In this document: positions 47,166-56,975 of the stretch, piece after piece | How the letters are laid out: each line of letters starts with the position of its first letter | Numbering within the stretch: the stretch's first letter is position 1 | NCBI RefSeq assembly: GCF_038096175.1 | Contig: NZ_CP151099.1 | Span: forward strand, 1,366,501-1,430,500 | DNA length: 64,000 nt | DNA from: Nostoc sp. UHCC 0302 | Lineage (GTDB): Bacteria > Cyanobacteriota > Cyanobacteriia > Cyanobacteriales > Nostocaceae | Direction: 5' to 3' | Notes under the pieces: model-generated | Told to the model about the DNA's origin: nothing | Database searches by the model: none | Seen by the model: the letters and a program-made list of their open reading frames with translations, nothing else | Translations under genes and position numbers: made by a program

Positions 47166-48118
47166 TCAAGTATAAGCCAATCGTAGTTTTGTAGCTTTTC
47201 CACATAATCTAATCGAGCTGCCATAAACAACCCAAATCCTCTTCCTCCGCGAATCGATTTTTTGATAAACATATCTCCCTGATATGCTGCCTTGAGAACT
47301 ACATCAGGAATCTCAAACCAGCAACAAAGTTTCTTGCGCTTTGGATCTGTTTCTACAAAAGGATACTCATACTTAAGTTGATCCTGAAGATAATTATCAA
47401 TCTGTTTAAATGTATAAGCTAGTTCCATCTTGGTCAAAGATTGTTTAGTAACAGCAACTACCTTAACTCCCTTATGATGAGCATATTCTCCTAACTTCAC
47501 TAAGTAAGACTGTTTCACTTGTAGGGGCCGCAACGTACCATCTCGTAAAATAAAATCTCCAGCCTTTGTTTCTGGACGATCAATAATTTCAAGAATAAGC
47601 GCAATCTCCAAAACTTCCTGACAGAACCCCAGCAGTGTTGATAGATTTGCACAAATTTGTTCTCTTTTGTACGCGAAAACCTTATCTGGTACATCATCTA
47701 AAAACTTGAATAGATATTTAATTGGCTCTAAAGTTAGAAGTTCATCGTAAATATCATTCAAGTGGCCTGGATGTGTAATAAGAATATTATGTGGATAATA
47801 TGCCTGCCCAAGTATTACTGGATCGTCTAATGAGTTCATCCTAATCTGCTTTCACAAGGGTAAGCAGATGTAACCAGCAGCATAAATAGCGATGCATAGA
47901 CCGTTGTAGAATTGCTCATTGTTATAACTGCCATCTATCGCATAAAATCTTCTGTCACTGTCATCAATTTGATCGAATGGAATGATTTCAAATATTTGAG
48001 GAGTTTCTATATTCTCCTCGTGTCCAATCACAGGAATACCATAACTTTTGTTGCTTCTTGTGTTGATATGTTTCGCAACCAACTCAATAGCACTATCAGG
48101 GATTTCTTTTCCTGGCAT
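47090..48118 (-). pseudogene. NurA-like nuclease gene with an in-frame stop
   Basis: The first 88 codons end at TGA (47852-47854); the same frame then continues for 253 more codons, giving a total near 342 residues, normal for NurA. The first part holds the diagnostic FYAIDGSYN with a catalytic Asp; the second has VILGQAYYPHNILITHP, the strand/helix LRPLQVKQSYLVKLGEYAHHKGVKVVAVTKQS, and CCWFEIPDVV. Sequence character does not change across the stop (GYICLPL, stop, KQIRMNS), so a single base change is the simplest cause. The last residues (DAFDTLSLIIKMRS) are read out of frame over the druA-like gene. NurA is a 5'-3' nuclease working with HerA. Confidence 0.65.
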
Positions 48119-48546
48119 ATCTTGCCTTTAACAGTATTGCTTTAGAAGATTTTACCTAACGTTTATGATTTCAGTATAATATTTGTCGAGTAGCTGGTCG
48201 TAGAAGCATTATTATTTACAGCGTTTTGTATCTAAATGGAGTACATCCTTTACCCCCCTTAATCCCCCCGATGTATTGGGGGAAAATTGCCAATCTAGTT
48301 CCCTCCCCTTTCCAAGGGGAGGGTTAGGGAGGGGTATTTTTGTACTTAACTAACTTGCAATCTGCTGTATGTCTACAATGCCTAAGCATAGTTCAATTTA
48401 GGCATCGTTAGCTACCCTATACCTGTTAAGTGTGCAGGATTGTCCATGCAGTGTATCCCACTGTTAGCCTATTGGCACATAACAGAGTTTAATAACGTAA
48501 CGAATCACCTGCACACCATCTTCAACAAGTAACATCACGCGATCGC
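48119..48546. repeat. Intergenic stretch with C-rich/G-rich hairpin repeat
   Basis: CCCTCCCCTT and AAGGGGAGGG (48301-48323) form a perfect 10-bp stem with a 3-base loop, inside a larger family repeat with CCCCCCTTAATCCCCCC-like text. It can act as a terminator or be a MITE-type repeat. No gene seen. Confidence 0.55.
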
Positions 48547-49848
48547 TTATGGGGTTTGCTCCCCCTGCTTCCCACTCAGCACTCTATAACCGATATCTCT
48601 ACGGTAATATATCCCTTCAAAGTGAATTGTTTTGATGCCAGCATATGCTTGGGCGATCGCTTGCTCAAAATTTTCTCCGACGCCAGTCACATTTAAAACC
48701 CGACCACCATCGGTTACTACTTGTTGTTGCTGGTTCAATTTCGTCCCTGCATGAAATACAGTCACGCCTGCTGTTTCTGCGTCTTCAATACCAGTAATCA
48801 CTTTGCCTTTTTGATATTCCCCTGGATAACCACCTGAAGCAGCAACGACAGTGGCAGCTGCTCCCTGTTTCCAGGCAATCGGCGGCAGTTCCCCTAAGCG
48901 TTGCTGTACGCAAGCCAGGATTAATTCTTCTAGAGGTGTTGCCAAGAGTGGTAAGATTACCTGCGTCTCAGGATCGCCGAAGCGACAGTTAAATTCCAAA
49001 ACTTTCAGGTCGCCATTGGGCGCAATCATTAACCCAGCATACAGCACGCCTCGGTAGTCAATGCCCTTAGCTCTTAAAGTGGCGATCGCTCTTTCTAATA
49101 CCTCTGTTTGAATGCGTGACATTAACTCTGGCGTAGCAATGGGTGCTGGGGCATAGGCTCCCATCCCACCAGTATTTTCGCCTATATCACCTTCACCAAT
49201 CCGCTTATGGTCTTGAGCTGGCAGTAACGGTCGAATTGTTAATCCATCTGTCAAAGCTAAGACTGACACCTCTTGACCAATTAAAAATTCTTCAATGACA
49301 ACAAATTCCCCAGCACTACCAAACTGCCCTTGGAAAATTGCGGCGATCGCTTTTTCTGCCTGTTCCACTGTTTCAGCTACCGTCACACCTTTACCAGCTG
49401 CTAAGCCGTCAGCTTTGACAACAATTGGTGCGCCTGTACCTCTGACATAGGATTTTGCCGCTGATGCCTCTGTAAATACCGCAGCTCGTGCAGTTGGAAT
49501 CTTTGCTTCCTGCATTAAGGCTTTTGCCCAAGCTTTGCTCGCCTCAATTTGCGCTCCCGCTTTTTTAGGGCCAAATACCATCAATCCTTTTTCTTCTAGG
49601 TAATCTGTGATTCCTCTGGCTAAAGGCACTTCTGGCCCGACTATCACTAAAGAAATGCCATTTTCTAGAGCAAATCGGCTGATGCCTTCAAAATCGTCTA
49701 CCCCCAAGTGCAAGTTTTGGCAACGTTCCATCCTTGCTGTCCCACCATTGCCTGGCACACAGACCACATGCTCAATTTGCTTGGATTCCAACAACTTCCA
49801 TGCTAGAGCGTGTTCTCGCCCTCCATTACCGACAACTAAAACTTTCAC
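48547..49848 (-). CDS. purD: Phosphoribosylamine-glycine ligase
   Basis: 433 residues from GTG, with AGGAAA upstream. GARS domains are complete: the N-terminal VGNGGREHALAWKL, the ATP-grasp with PIVVKADGLAAGKGVTVA and GEFVIEEFL, DHKRIGEGDIGENTGGMGAYAP, EFNCRFGDPETQVILPLL, and the C-terminal GTKLN and GRVLNVTGVG parts. It makes GAR from phosphoribosylamine, glycine and ATP, the second step of purine synthesis. It stands as a single gene, divergent from the epimerase gene over 618 bases. Confidence 0.96.
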   Translation of the reverse strand: MKVLVVGNGGREHALAWKLLESKQIEHVVCVPGNGGTARMERCQNLHLGVDDFEGISRFALENGISLVIVGPEVPLARGITDYLEEKGLMVFGPKKAGAQIEASKAWAKALMQEAKIPTARAAVFTEASAAKSYVRGTGAPIVVKADGLAAGKGVTVAETVEQAEKAIAAIFQGQFGSAGEFVVIEEFLIGQEVSVLALTDGLTIRPLLPAQDHKRIGEGDIGENTGGMGAYAPAPIATPELMSRIQTEVLERAIATLRAKGIDYRGVLYAGLMIAPNGDLKVLEFNCRFGDPETQVILPLLATPLEELILACVQQRLGELPPIAWKQGAAATVVAASGGYPGEYQKGKVITGIEDAETAGVTVFHAGTKLNQQQQVVTDGGRVLNVTGVGENFEQAIAQAYAGIKTIHFEGIYYRRDIGYRVLSGKQGEQTP

Positions 49849-50466
49849 TGATTTCCTCGTGCGTGCCTTGCGAAACGAGAATCCCCTAGCGGCTCTCGCG
49901 GATCAATTTTTCACCAATTCTTACACTTATGCAAGCCCTTGGTTCAATTAGAAATTGTGTGCAGTCATGGAAACGATAGCGTAAGCAAAATTTTCCTAAT
50001 CTCCCTGATCTACGCGGGGTTGCTGCAACGAAAGAAACTTTTCTAAGTTCTGCCAAGCGTTGCTCCTGGTTTTGAGGCTCGGATGAAGCTTCGCAACCGA
50101 CTTCTGTGTGTAACGCAGTGCCTCCTCATTTTTTAGTTGCTATATTTAATGGCATTTCAGTATTACCTAATCACACCATACCTTAGTTTAATTGCTCTTA
50201 TTTGCTTATCTGCCTTAGCTAAAGAATTTATACTGTATTTGTTCTTAACATTTAACTTAGCAAATTAAAATATTTATAAATTTTACTACTTACAACAAGT
50301 CAATAAATATACTGAAACTCAGACAAAACTAATCAGACTCTTTAAGTATCTATTAGAAATTTTGTGTGATTTAAATGGTTAAAAAAATAATCCTCAAGTA
50401 ATGACGATATGGAATATAAGTATTAACCTGTTAATATTGTGATTAATAGAACATTCAGAAACAGAC
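49849..50466. other. Divergent intergenic stretch, purD/epimerase
   Basis: AT-rich, with a short GC-rich fragment (AGAATCCCCTAGCGGCTCTC region near 49879) of the repeat type seen elsewhere. Must hold promoters for both flanking genes; none was assigned. No gene seen. Confidence 0.45.
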
Positions 50467-51414
50467 ATGGCTAAAATTATTGTCACTGGAGCGGCAGGAT
50501 TTATTGGTTCTCAACTTGTAGAAACGTTGTTGCAACAAGGAGAAGAAGTCGTTGGGATTGATGAATTTAATGATTATTATGATCCTATATTAAAGCGTAA
50601 AAATGTTGCCCACTTACATTGCTTACCTGGCTTTACATTAATTGAAGGAAATATGCAATTTTTAGATTGGCAAGCACTTCTAAAAGATGTTGATGTAGTC
50701 TACCATCAAGCAGCGCAAGCAGGTGTCAGGGCGAGTTGGGGTCAGTCTTTTCGAGATTATACTGAACGAAATATTAATGCTACACAAGTTTTGCTAGAAG
50801 CAGCTAAAAATGCTAAAAATTTGAAAAGGTTGGTATTTGCTTCTTCATCTAGTGTCTATGGTGATGCAGAAACATTACCTACTCACGAGGGGATTTGCCC
50901 ACAACCAGTTTCTCCTTACGGTATTACTAAACTAGCGGCTGAACAATTAGGCGGACTATATTACAAAAACTTTGGTGTGCCATTTGTGGCATTGCGCTAT
51001 TTCACAGTATATGGGCCTAAACAGCGCCCAGATATGGCATTTCATCAATTTTTTAAGTCTATTTTGGAGGATAAGGCAATTCCTATTTTTGGTGATGGAC
51101 AGCAAACACGGGAGTTTACCTTTGTTAGTGATATCATCGCTGCTAATTTAGCTGCCGCTACTGTACCCGAAGCAGTTGGAGAAATCTTCAACATTGGTGG
51201 TGGTAGCAGAGTGGTTTTAGCAGAGGTGTTGGACATAATAGCAGAAATTGTCGCGAAACCAGTTAACAGAAACTACTTAGAAAAAGCTACGGGAGACGCC
51301 CGCCACACCGCTGCTGATGTATCTAAAGCGCAGAAAATTCTTGGATACCAGCCGCAAGTTTCTTTAAGGGAAGGTTTGAGCCAGGAATGGCAGTGGATTA
51401 AGTCATTGTATTAA
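50467..51414 (+). CDS. NAD-dependent sugar-nucleotide epimerase/dehydratase
   Basis: 315 residues, ATG. Extended SDR fold: GAAGFIGSQLVETLL is the NAD loop, YHQAAQAGVRASW the strand-4 region, SSSSVYG with catalytic Ser, YGITK with catalytic Tyr and Lys, LRYFTVYGPKQRPDMA, and FTFVSDIIAANLAA. It matches enzymes acting on UDP-glucose, UDP-glucuronate or GDP-mannose (4-epimerase or 4,6-dehydratase group); the fragment AGVRASW is typical of UDP-glucuronate 4-epimerase-like members. It supplies sugars for envelope glycans. Monocistronic. Confidence 0.9.
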   Translation: MAKIIVTGAAGFIGSQLVETLLQQGEEVVGIDEFNDYYDPILKRKNVAHLHCLPGFTLIEGNMQFLDWQALLKDVDVVYHQAAQAGVRASWGQSFRDYTERNINATQVLLEAAKNAKNLKRLVFASSSSVYGDAETLPTHEGICPQPVSPYGITKLAAEQLGGLYYKNFGVPFVALRYFTVYGPKQRPDMAFHQFFKSILEDKAIPIFGDGQQTREFTFVSDIIAANLAAATVPEAVGEIFNIGGGSRVVLAEVLDIIAEIVAKPVNRNYLEKATGDARHTAADVSKAQKILGYQPQVSLREGLSQEWQWIKSLY

Positions 51415-51482
51415 ATTCAGAAGGCAGCCCAAATGAAAAAATCTCACTGGAGAGTACTGGTGGCCTGGGTTTAATAACCTAA

Positions 51483-51695
51483 TTTAGTGGACTAAGGGGT
51501 AAGAAACGTGCTGCTGTTGCAGTTTCTATCTTGACGAGCGCATATCATCTGATATTTTGCCAAGAAACTTATAAAGATTTAGGAGTTGATTATTTTGACA
51601 AACAACAACCCGAAAGTGTTAATAAAGAATTGATTAAACGCTTGGATAACTTTGGTTATCAAGTTAGTTTTGAGCCGATTACGGTTGTAATTTAA
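51483..51695 (+). pseudogene. IS110-family transposase remnant (C-terminal end)
   Basis: The frame after a stop at 51480-51482 reads GLRGKKRAAVAV, then SAYHLIFCQETYKDLGVDYFD and KRLDNFGYQVSFEPI before TAA. This pattern (basic GKKRA block, H-x-L, YKDLGxxYFD, then RLxxxGYxV) is the end of IS110-type transposases. The rest of the element, including the DEDD catalytic part, is absent, so only a relic is left. Confidence 0.65.
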
Positions 51696-51931
51696 ACCCG
51701 CAATCAATGTGTTAGTTTTGGCTGTCGCCATTCAACAACTTCAGCCATATACCTTTTTTGGGTTTTTGCCAAAGTTTTATTTTCAAATCAGAAGGCAGGA
51801 GGCAGTCCTGTTTGAGGCAGAGGTCAAGAAACTTTCCTTTCCTCAAGCCGGACTGTCTCCTTCAATACTACTAAGTGCCTTGGAGTTACTCAAGTAGCAA
51901 AAATTACTTCTATCTCGTCTCCTGACTTCAT

Positions 51932-52723
51932 TTAATTGACACTGATTAGTTGATAAATTTTATTTATAAATTCTGGATTAAATTGTCCAATAGCAAATAT
52001 TAATTTAGTCAAATTTTCTTTGAACAGATTTTCATTGACTATTATTTCGCCTCGGTTTTGTTTAATAGATTTGATAACTGCATTCGCAACTTTAATAGGT
52101 GTGGAAATACCTGCTAATCGGTTTACTGACAAGTTACTATTAATGGTCATCCCGGCATTTACATATCCTGGGCATATTGTCGAAATATGTACACCAGTAC
52201 CAATTAGTTCTTGCCGGGCAGCATCACTCCACATGATTAAACCAGCTTTACTTGCAGAATAAACACTGTTATTAACAACTCCTTTTTTACCACCCAGAGA
52301 AGCAATATTAACAATGTGTCCTGTTCCGCGCTCTAACATACCTGGTAGTAGCAAACGGGTTAATTCAATAGGAGCAAGCAAATTAGTTTCTATTAGTGAT
52401 TGTATTTCCTTGAAAGAATAATTTACAAAAGCTTTAACAATTAGTATAGCAGCATTATTAATTACAATATCTACTGCGCCTACAGCTTTATTAATATCTT
52501 GCACAAGAGTAGGCAATTGTGTAAGCTCCGTTATGTCAAAAGGAATACTTATCCCTTTTCCCCCAAAAACTTTAATTTCATCGCATATTTTCTCTAGTTC
52601 TGCTTCGGAACGAGAAACAGCCACTACAGTTGCTCGCTCTTTTGCTAGACTCCGGGCAATATATATTCCTATACCACCCGATGCACCAGTTAAAAGTACC
52701 GTTTTTCCTCTAATAATTGTCAC
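51932..52723 (-). CDS. Short-chain dehydrogenase/reductase
   Basis: 263 residues. Classical SDR: TGASGGIGIYIAR cofactor loop, NNAA after IDIVI, catalytic Ser in VNIASLGG, YSASKAG with Tyr and Lys, and PGYVNAG. The tail (FIFAIGQFNPEFINKIYQLIS) is hydrophobic and may lie on the membrane. NADP preference is suggested by SRSEAE. Substrate unknown. Monocistronic, converging with the IS110 relic region. Confidence 0.9.
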   Translation of the reverse strand: MTIIRGKTVLLTGASGGIGIYIARSLAKERATVVAVSRSEAELEKICDEIKVFGGKGISIPFDITELTQLPTLVQDINKAVGAVDIVINNAAILIVKAFVNYSFKEIQSLIETNLLAPIELTRLLLPGMLERGTGHIVNIASLGGKKGVVNNSVYSASKAGLIMWSDAARQELIGTGVHISTICPGYVNAGMTINSNLSVNRLAGISTPIKVANAVIKSIKQNRGEIIVNENLFKENLTKLIFAIGQFNPEFINKIYQLISVN

Positions 52724-53364
52724 GCTTCTCCCCTTTATTTAAATATTTAATACTTTTATCATAGTAAGAAATAATAGTCAAATTATAAAATATAATTTTA
52801 TAATTTGGCTATTACCAAGATATAATTTAAACTTAGTATTAAATATAACTTAAACTTAGTATTAACTAACTTAAAAAGTTCTTTTAAACTTCAAGAAGAG
52901 CATTTTTATAACTATGAAATTTTTTAAGATATTACGCTGTTGAGTTACTCTATTACAACGCATATGCAACTCACAATTGCCTTTTTAGCCAGCAGCAAGC
53001 AGCTTTGTTGAGCAGTTAAGGGTGATCGTACTTTATTTAAGCGATCGCCCAAATAAAGTACGCTGGAGGTTATCTGCCACAATAGTTGGGTTAAATAAAA
53101 AATATCATTGAAACAGTAAGGCAGTAACGTGTTCTCCCAAAGGGAGAGGCTAGCGCCTTCTCTACAAGAGACTGTGCCAAGGAGATGCTCCTACGTAGCT
53201 AACGCTACGTAGCATCATCCTAGAGGGGGTGGGTATTTTATTATTTGGAGTTCGTATATGTCTGATACCGGACAGACTAAAGCTTGTATGTGTATATAAG
53301 ATTGTAGAATTTGGCATTTTTATAGTAGTTCCAGTAAAAAGCTATTTTTTTCAAATTAAGACTA
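52724..53364. repeat. Intergenic stretch with interspersed repeat and hairpin
   Basis: About 640 bases without a gene. It holds a 26-base repeat (53132-53157, with TCCCAAAGGGAGAGGCTAGC) identical to 58070-58095, and a perfect 9-bp stem CTACGTAGC/GCTACGTAG (53191-53212, 4-base loop), extendable by outer pairs. Confidence 0.6.
53132..53157. repeat. 26-bp interspersed repeat, copy 1
   Basis: Identical over 26 bases to 58070-58095; contains a small palindrome CTCCC-AAA-GGGAG. A widespread Nostocales repeat type. Confidence 0.7.
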
Positions 53365-53751
53365 ATGCAGGGTTTTATTAAGCGTATATTGATTTGTGAT
53401 GATGTGGCTGATAACTCTTTTTTGATGAAAACGATTCTAGAAGCAGAGTCATGCCAGATTGAAGTTGTTGATTCAGGAGCAGCGGTGCTAGACTTCCTTG
53501 AAACAAACCCTAACCCACCTGACCTGCTAATACTAGATGTGATGATGCCCAAAATGGATGGATTTGAAGTTGTTCGATACATTCGAGAATCGACTAAATT
53601 TCAATTTATTCCTATTTTGTTGGTGACAGGTATTGCTGAAGATGATGCAAAGAAGGCTCTTGATATAAAGATTGATGGATTTATCCAGAAACCTATTGAT
53701 CCTGATGCAGTAATAACTCAAGTTCGAGCAATTTTAGACAGTAACTCTTAA
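53365..53751 (+). CDS. Single-domain response regulator
   Basis: 128 residues, only a receiver domain: ICDDVADN (acidic pair), phospho-acceptor Asp in LLILDVMMPKMDGFEV, VTGI with a conserved Thr, and IQKPIDPDAV with the Lys. No output domain, so it acts by protein contact or as phosphorelay shuttle, similar to CheY/PatA-partner types. No kinase gene is next to it. It may have been isolated by nearby rearrangements as repeats flank it. Confidence 0.88.
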   Translation: MQGFIKRILICDDVADNSFLMKTILEAESCQIEVVDSGAAVLDFLETNPNPPDLLILDVMMPKMDGFEVVRYIRESTKFQFIPILLVTGIAEDDAKKALDIKIDGFIQKPIDPDAVITQVRAILDSNS

Positions 53752-53820
53752 AAATCTCCTTTGAGTCAGGACTTCATCCTGAGCTCAATAGTTATAAATG
53801 ATGCAGTTGCTGTAGAGCCG

Positions 53821-54255
53821 TTAAAAGATTGAGAGTGACTTGTAGACTAGCGCACCTAAAGCTAAACCTGCAAATGAAAATATAGAGGTCATCCCAAAGG
53901 CTAGCTTTTGGTTAAAACCAGCTGCTTGAAAGTCTATCCTGACTAATATAGTGGCAGAAAGAATCAGTAAGGTATCAAGAAATACGCGAAACCAGGCAAG
54001 CATGAGAAAGAACAAGAAAGCGGCTAAAACGGAAATAGCGAAAGTCTTGACTTTTGATTTGAGCAAAAAAGTAAAATAGCGTGACATCCTTGACCAAGAA
54101 GTAGTCAAAGTTAACAGTAAAAGCAAGATAGCAAATATAACCACCTCCCACACAAACGGTGGGGCATTTGTTTCAGATATCATCCAGCCTAAAGTACTGT
54201 AGCTAAGCAGTACTAGCGCCAGGGAAACCCAAGGAACTCTTTTTAAAATTGACAT
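53821..54255 (-). CDS. Hypothetical membrane protein
   Basis: 144 residues with four membrane segments (about 10-26, 35-50, 70-88, 120-140), short loops and a basic inner loop (TTSWSRMSRYFTFLLKSKVK). No family recognised with certainty. The pattern suggests a small integral inner-membrane protein. It converges with the response regulator gene. Confidence 0.65.
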   Translation of the reverse strand: MSILKRVPWVSLALVLLSYSTLGWMISETNAPPFVWEVVIFAILLLLLTLTTSWSRMSRYFTFLLKSKVKTFAISVLAAFLFFLMLAWFRVFLDTLLILSATILVRIDFQAAGFNQKLAFGMTSIFSFAGLALGALVYKSLSIF

Positions 54256-54652
54256 GGGTTGGTTTTACAGTACTGAGTAAAGCTATTATTTCACGACTCT
54301 ATGCAGCAACCAAGGGGTTTACTTTACCTAAGCATTTGATTTAGTTCGTGACAGTTGTCTCCCGTTAACGATATTCTGCTATAGAGGAAGTTTTTCACCC
54401 TGTGGTTAACAGTGCAACAAGAAACTAAAAGCAAACCAGATGAAGTTATTTAGAATTTGACGGTCATGGCTTAGACTAGTAAGTCTATCTTATATTTCTT
54501 ATAGCTTCAATGAATAAGCTGTTATGCTCTACCCAAGAAAGCAAAACAAGTTTGCAGAGAATTGCGGCACAAAGTACTTAAATATGTTCTTAAACATTTG
54601 TAAACTGTTAGCAGCCGAGTAGCCGCGTGTCACATCTTGTTAAGGAATTATC
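54256..54652. other. Intergenic stretch before cruF
   Basis: About 400 bases between divergent genes; AT-rich, no repeat or gene seen. Holds the cruF promoter, not assigned. Confidence 0.4.
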
Positions 54653-55561
54653 ATGAGACAACTTGTTATTGTTGAGCGCGTATGCCTCATTGGTCATATT
54701 GTGTCAATGGTGTTTGGATTGGTAGGTATACTACTGGTCGTACCCAATGCCGAAATAATTTTAAACTTATCCGACGTAGGACAGACCGCCATGCAGTGGA
54801 GTATGGCTGGAGGCGGTGTGGCTTATATGATTTTGGGTGCAGTAGCTGTGTTTCTGTATGGCTTGCGGACTTTAGGTTTAGGTCGCACCTTAGCATTTAT
54901 GCTGCCGTCAGTGTTTATTTCTTTAGGAAGTGAACTATTGGGAACCAGCACTGGATTTCCCTTTGGTCACTACAGCTACCTGAGTGGTTTAGGCTATAAA
55001 ATCGCGGGTTTAGTTCCATTTACAATCCCATTGTCATGGTTTTATGTAGGATGCGTTTCTTACCTGCTAGCGCGTGCAGGTTTAGAAGTGGACAAAAAAC
55101 CCAGCTTATTGCGTCATATAGGTGCGATCGCCTTGGGTGCTTTGTTACTCACCTCCTGGGATTTTGTACTTGATCCCGCCATGAGTCAAACCTCTCTCCC
55201 CTTCTGGTATTGGCAACAACCAGGTGCTTTCTTTGGAATGCCTTACCAAAACTTTCTAGGGTGGATGGGAACCGGCTCAGTATTTATGACTGTGGCAGCA
55301 GTTTTGTGGAGAAACAACCCAATTACATTGGAGCGATCGCAACTCAATATACCCTTGGTGGTTTATTTAAGTAACTTTGGTTTCGCTACAGTGATGAGTT
55401 TGGCAGCTGGATTTTCCATCCCTGTGTTGCTAGGCTTAGTGCTTGGTGTCACTCCCGCCGTGGCGCTCTGGTTGAGAGGCTCAAGCACATCTGCTCAACT
55501 TACCGTTGAACCAGTAGCAAAAGAAGTCTCAGTGGCCAGCGTCAAAGTTGCTTTGAAATAG
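54653..55561 (+). CDS. cruF: Carotenoid 1',2'-hydratase (gamma-carotene 1'-hydroxylase)
   Basis: 302 residues with about eight membrane helices. Family-type blocks: FISLGSELLGTSTGFPFGHYSY, GLVPFTIPLSWFYVG, TSWDFVLDPAMS and FWYWQQPGAFFGMPYQNFLGW. CruF hydrates the psi end of gamma-carotene-type intermediates on the way to myxol. The next gene, 107 bases away, is the glycosyltransferase CruG, as known in other cyanobacteria; this pairing strengthens both names. Confidence 0.92.
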   Translation: MRQLVIVERVCLIGHIVSMVFGLVGILLVVPNAEIILNLSDVGQTAMQWSMAGGGVAYMILGAVAVFLYGLRTLGLGRTLAFMLPSVFISLGSELLGTSTGFPFGHYSYLSGLGYKIAGLVPFTIPLSWFYVGCVSYLLARAGLEVDKKPSLLRHIGAIALGALLLTSWDFVLDPAMSQTSLPFWYWQQPGAFFGMPYQNFLGWMGTGSVFMTVAAVLWRNNPITLERSQLNIPLVVYLSNFGFATVMSLAAGFSIPVLLGLVLGVTPAVALWLRGSSTSAQLTVEPVAKEVSVASVKVALK

Positions 55562-55668
55562 AAGGGATGGGGGATGGGGCATTGGGGATTGAACATTAGT
55601 TATTATTTCTCCCCCACTCTCCTACTCCCCCACTCCCCACTCCCCTACTCCCATAGTAAAATTTAACA

Positions 55669-56865
55669 GTGGACAACGCTTTGACAATAGAAAGCGCCAT
55701 ATCGCTTTTGTTGTTACTTATCCAATTACCTGCAACAGCAATTCTACTTTCGCGCCTATTAAAAGGGCCAAGACGCCATCCCCCAATAGAACCCCAACAG
55801 CCAACGTTAGAGCTTTTGGGGAGCGTCAGCGTTGTCGTGCCTACACTCAACGAGGCGCTTCGCATTAGTCCTTTGTTGGCTGGCTTAAGTCGGCAAAGCT
55901 ACGAAATTCGAGAAATTATTGTTGTAGACAGCAAGTCTCAAGATGGAACCCCTGAATTAGTCAAAGCAGCACAGCAACAAGATCCCCGCTTTCGCGTGAT
56001 GACAGATGATCCTTTACCCTCTGGTTGGGTGGGGCGTCCTTGGGCGTTGCATAACGGCTTTTTGCATAGTTCAGAGGCGAGTCAGTGGTTTCTCGGACTG
56101 GATGCTGATATTCAACCCCATCCTGGCTTGGTTGCTGGTTTAGTGAAGACAGCTGAAGCAGAAGGCTATGATTTGGTTTCCCTTTCGCCTCAGTTTATCC
56201 TCAAATACCCAGGAGAGTGCTGGCTACAACCAGCTTTGTTGATGACTCTACTGTATCGATTTGACCCAGCTGGTATTAATACGGAGCAGCCAGAACGGGT
56301 GATGGCAAACGGGCAGTGCTTTTTATGTCGTCGCCAAGTTTTAGCTGCTGTCGGTGGGTATATCAGTGCCAGTAGTTCTTTTTGTGATGATGTCACTTTG
56401 GCGCGGAATATTGCTGCCCGTGGGTTTAACGTGGGCTTTTTAGATGGTGCGAAAGTGCTGAAGGTGCGGATGTATGAGGGAGCAATGGAGACTTGGAAAG
56501 AATGGGGTCGAAGTCTCGACCTTAAAGATGCTTCTTCTATTGCTCAGCTATGGGGAGATTTATGGGTACTTTCGGCAGTTCAAGCTTTACCCCTTTTAGT
56601 TGTCCTAGCCTACCTCCTCCTTTCCCCAACTCTGCCCCTTTTTCCCTCTCCCCCTCACCTACTACTGGGACTAAACTTATTCCTACTAGTGATTCGCTTT
56701 GCAATGCTTATAGCGATCGCACCTTCCTATGATCGCAAAAGTGCGACAGGCAGTTGGTTGTTCTGGCTTTCCCCTTTGGCTGATCCCATAGCTGTATTGC
56801 GAATCTTCTTATCTGCATTCCGTACTCCCCGCGAGTGGCGAGGACGGAAGTACAATGCTGAGTGA
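55669..56865 (+). CDS. cruG: Carotenoid 2-O-glycosyltransferase
   Basis: 398 residues from GTG. A membrane segment near 6-24, then GT2 blocks: VSVVVPTLNEA, IVVDSKSQDGT, FLGLDADIQPH with DAD, GQCFLCRRQVL, and FCDDVTLARNIAARGF with the DD motif, then two to three membrane segments at the end. CruG adds the sugar at the 2'-OH of myxol to give myxoxanthophyll-type glycosides. Placement after cruF fits. GTG start is set by position after a stop and C-rich repeat DNA. Confidence 0.9.
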   Translation: MDNALTIESAISLLLLLIQLPATAILLSRLLKGPRRHPPIEPQQPTLELLGSVSVVVPTLNEALRISPLLAGLSRQSYEIREIIVVDSKSQDGTPELVKAAQQQDPRFRVMTDDPLPSGWVGRPWALHNGFLHSSEASQWFLGLDADIQPHPGLVAGLVKTAEAEGYDLVSLSPQFILKYPGECWLQPALLMTLLYRFDPAGINTEQPERVMANGQCFLCRRQVLAAVGGYISASSSFCDDVTLARNIAARGFNVGFLDGAKVLKVRMYEGAMETWKEWGRSLDLKDASSIAQLWGDLWVLSAVQALPLLVVLAYLLLSPTLPLFPSPPHLLLGLNLFLLVIRFAMLIAIAPSYDRKSATGSWLFWLSPLADPIAVLRIFLSAFRTPREWRGRKYNAE

Positions 56866-56975
56866 TGAGTCGTAGAGACGCGATTATACTCTTACGAGAA
56901 TCCGCTCTTCGAGCGTCTACGCGTCTCTACAAGAGTCAAGAATTAGTATTTTATTTGTCCCCCTTGTCCCCCTTG

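Noticed and set aside
47852-47854. TGA as selenocysteine codon in the NurA-like gene
   Set aside because: No SECIS-like stem was apparent, selenoproteins are not expected in this group, and the position is not a known active-site Cys.
51709-51897. 62-codon frame after the IS110 relic
   Set aside because: No family signs; the relic and intergenic repeats explain the open frame.
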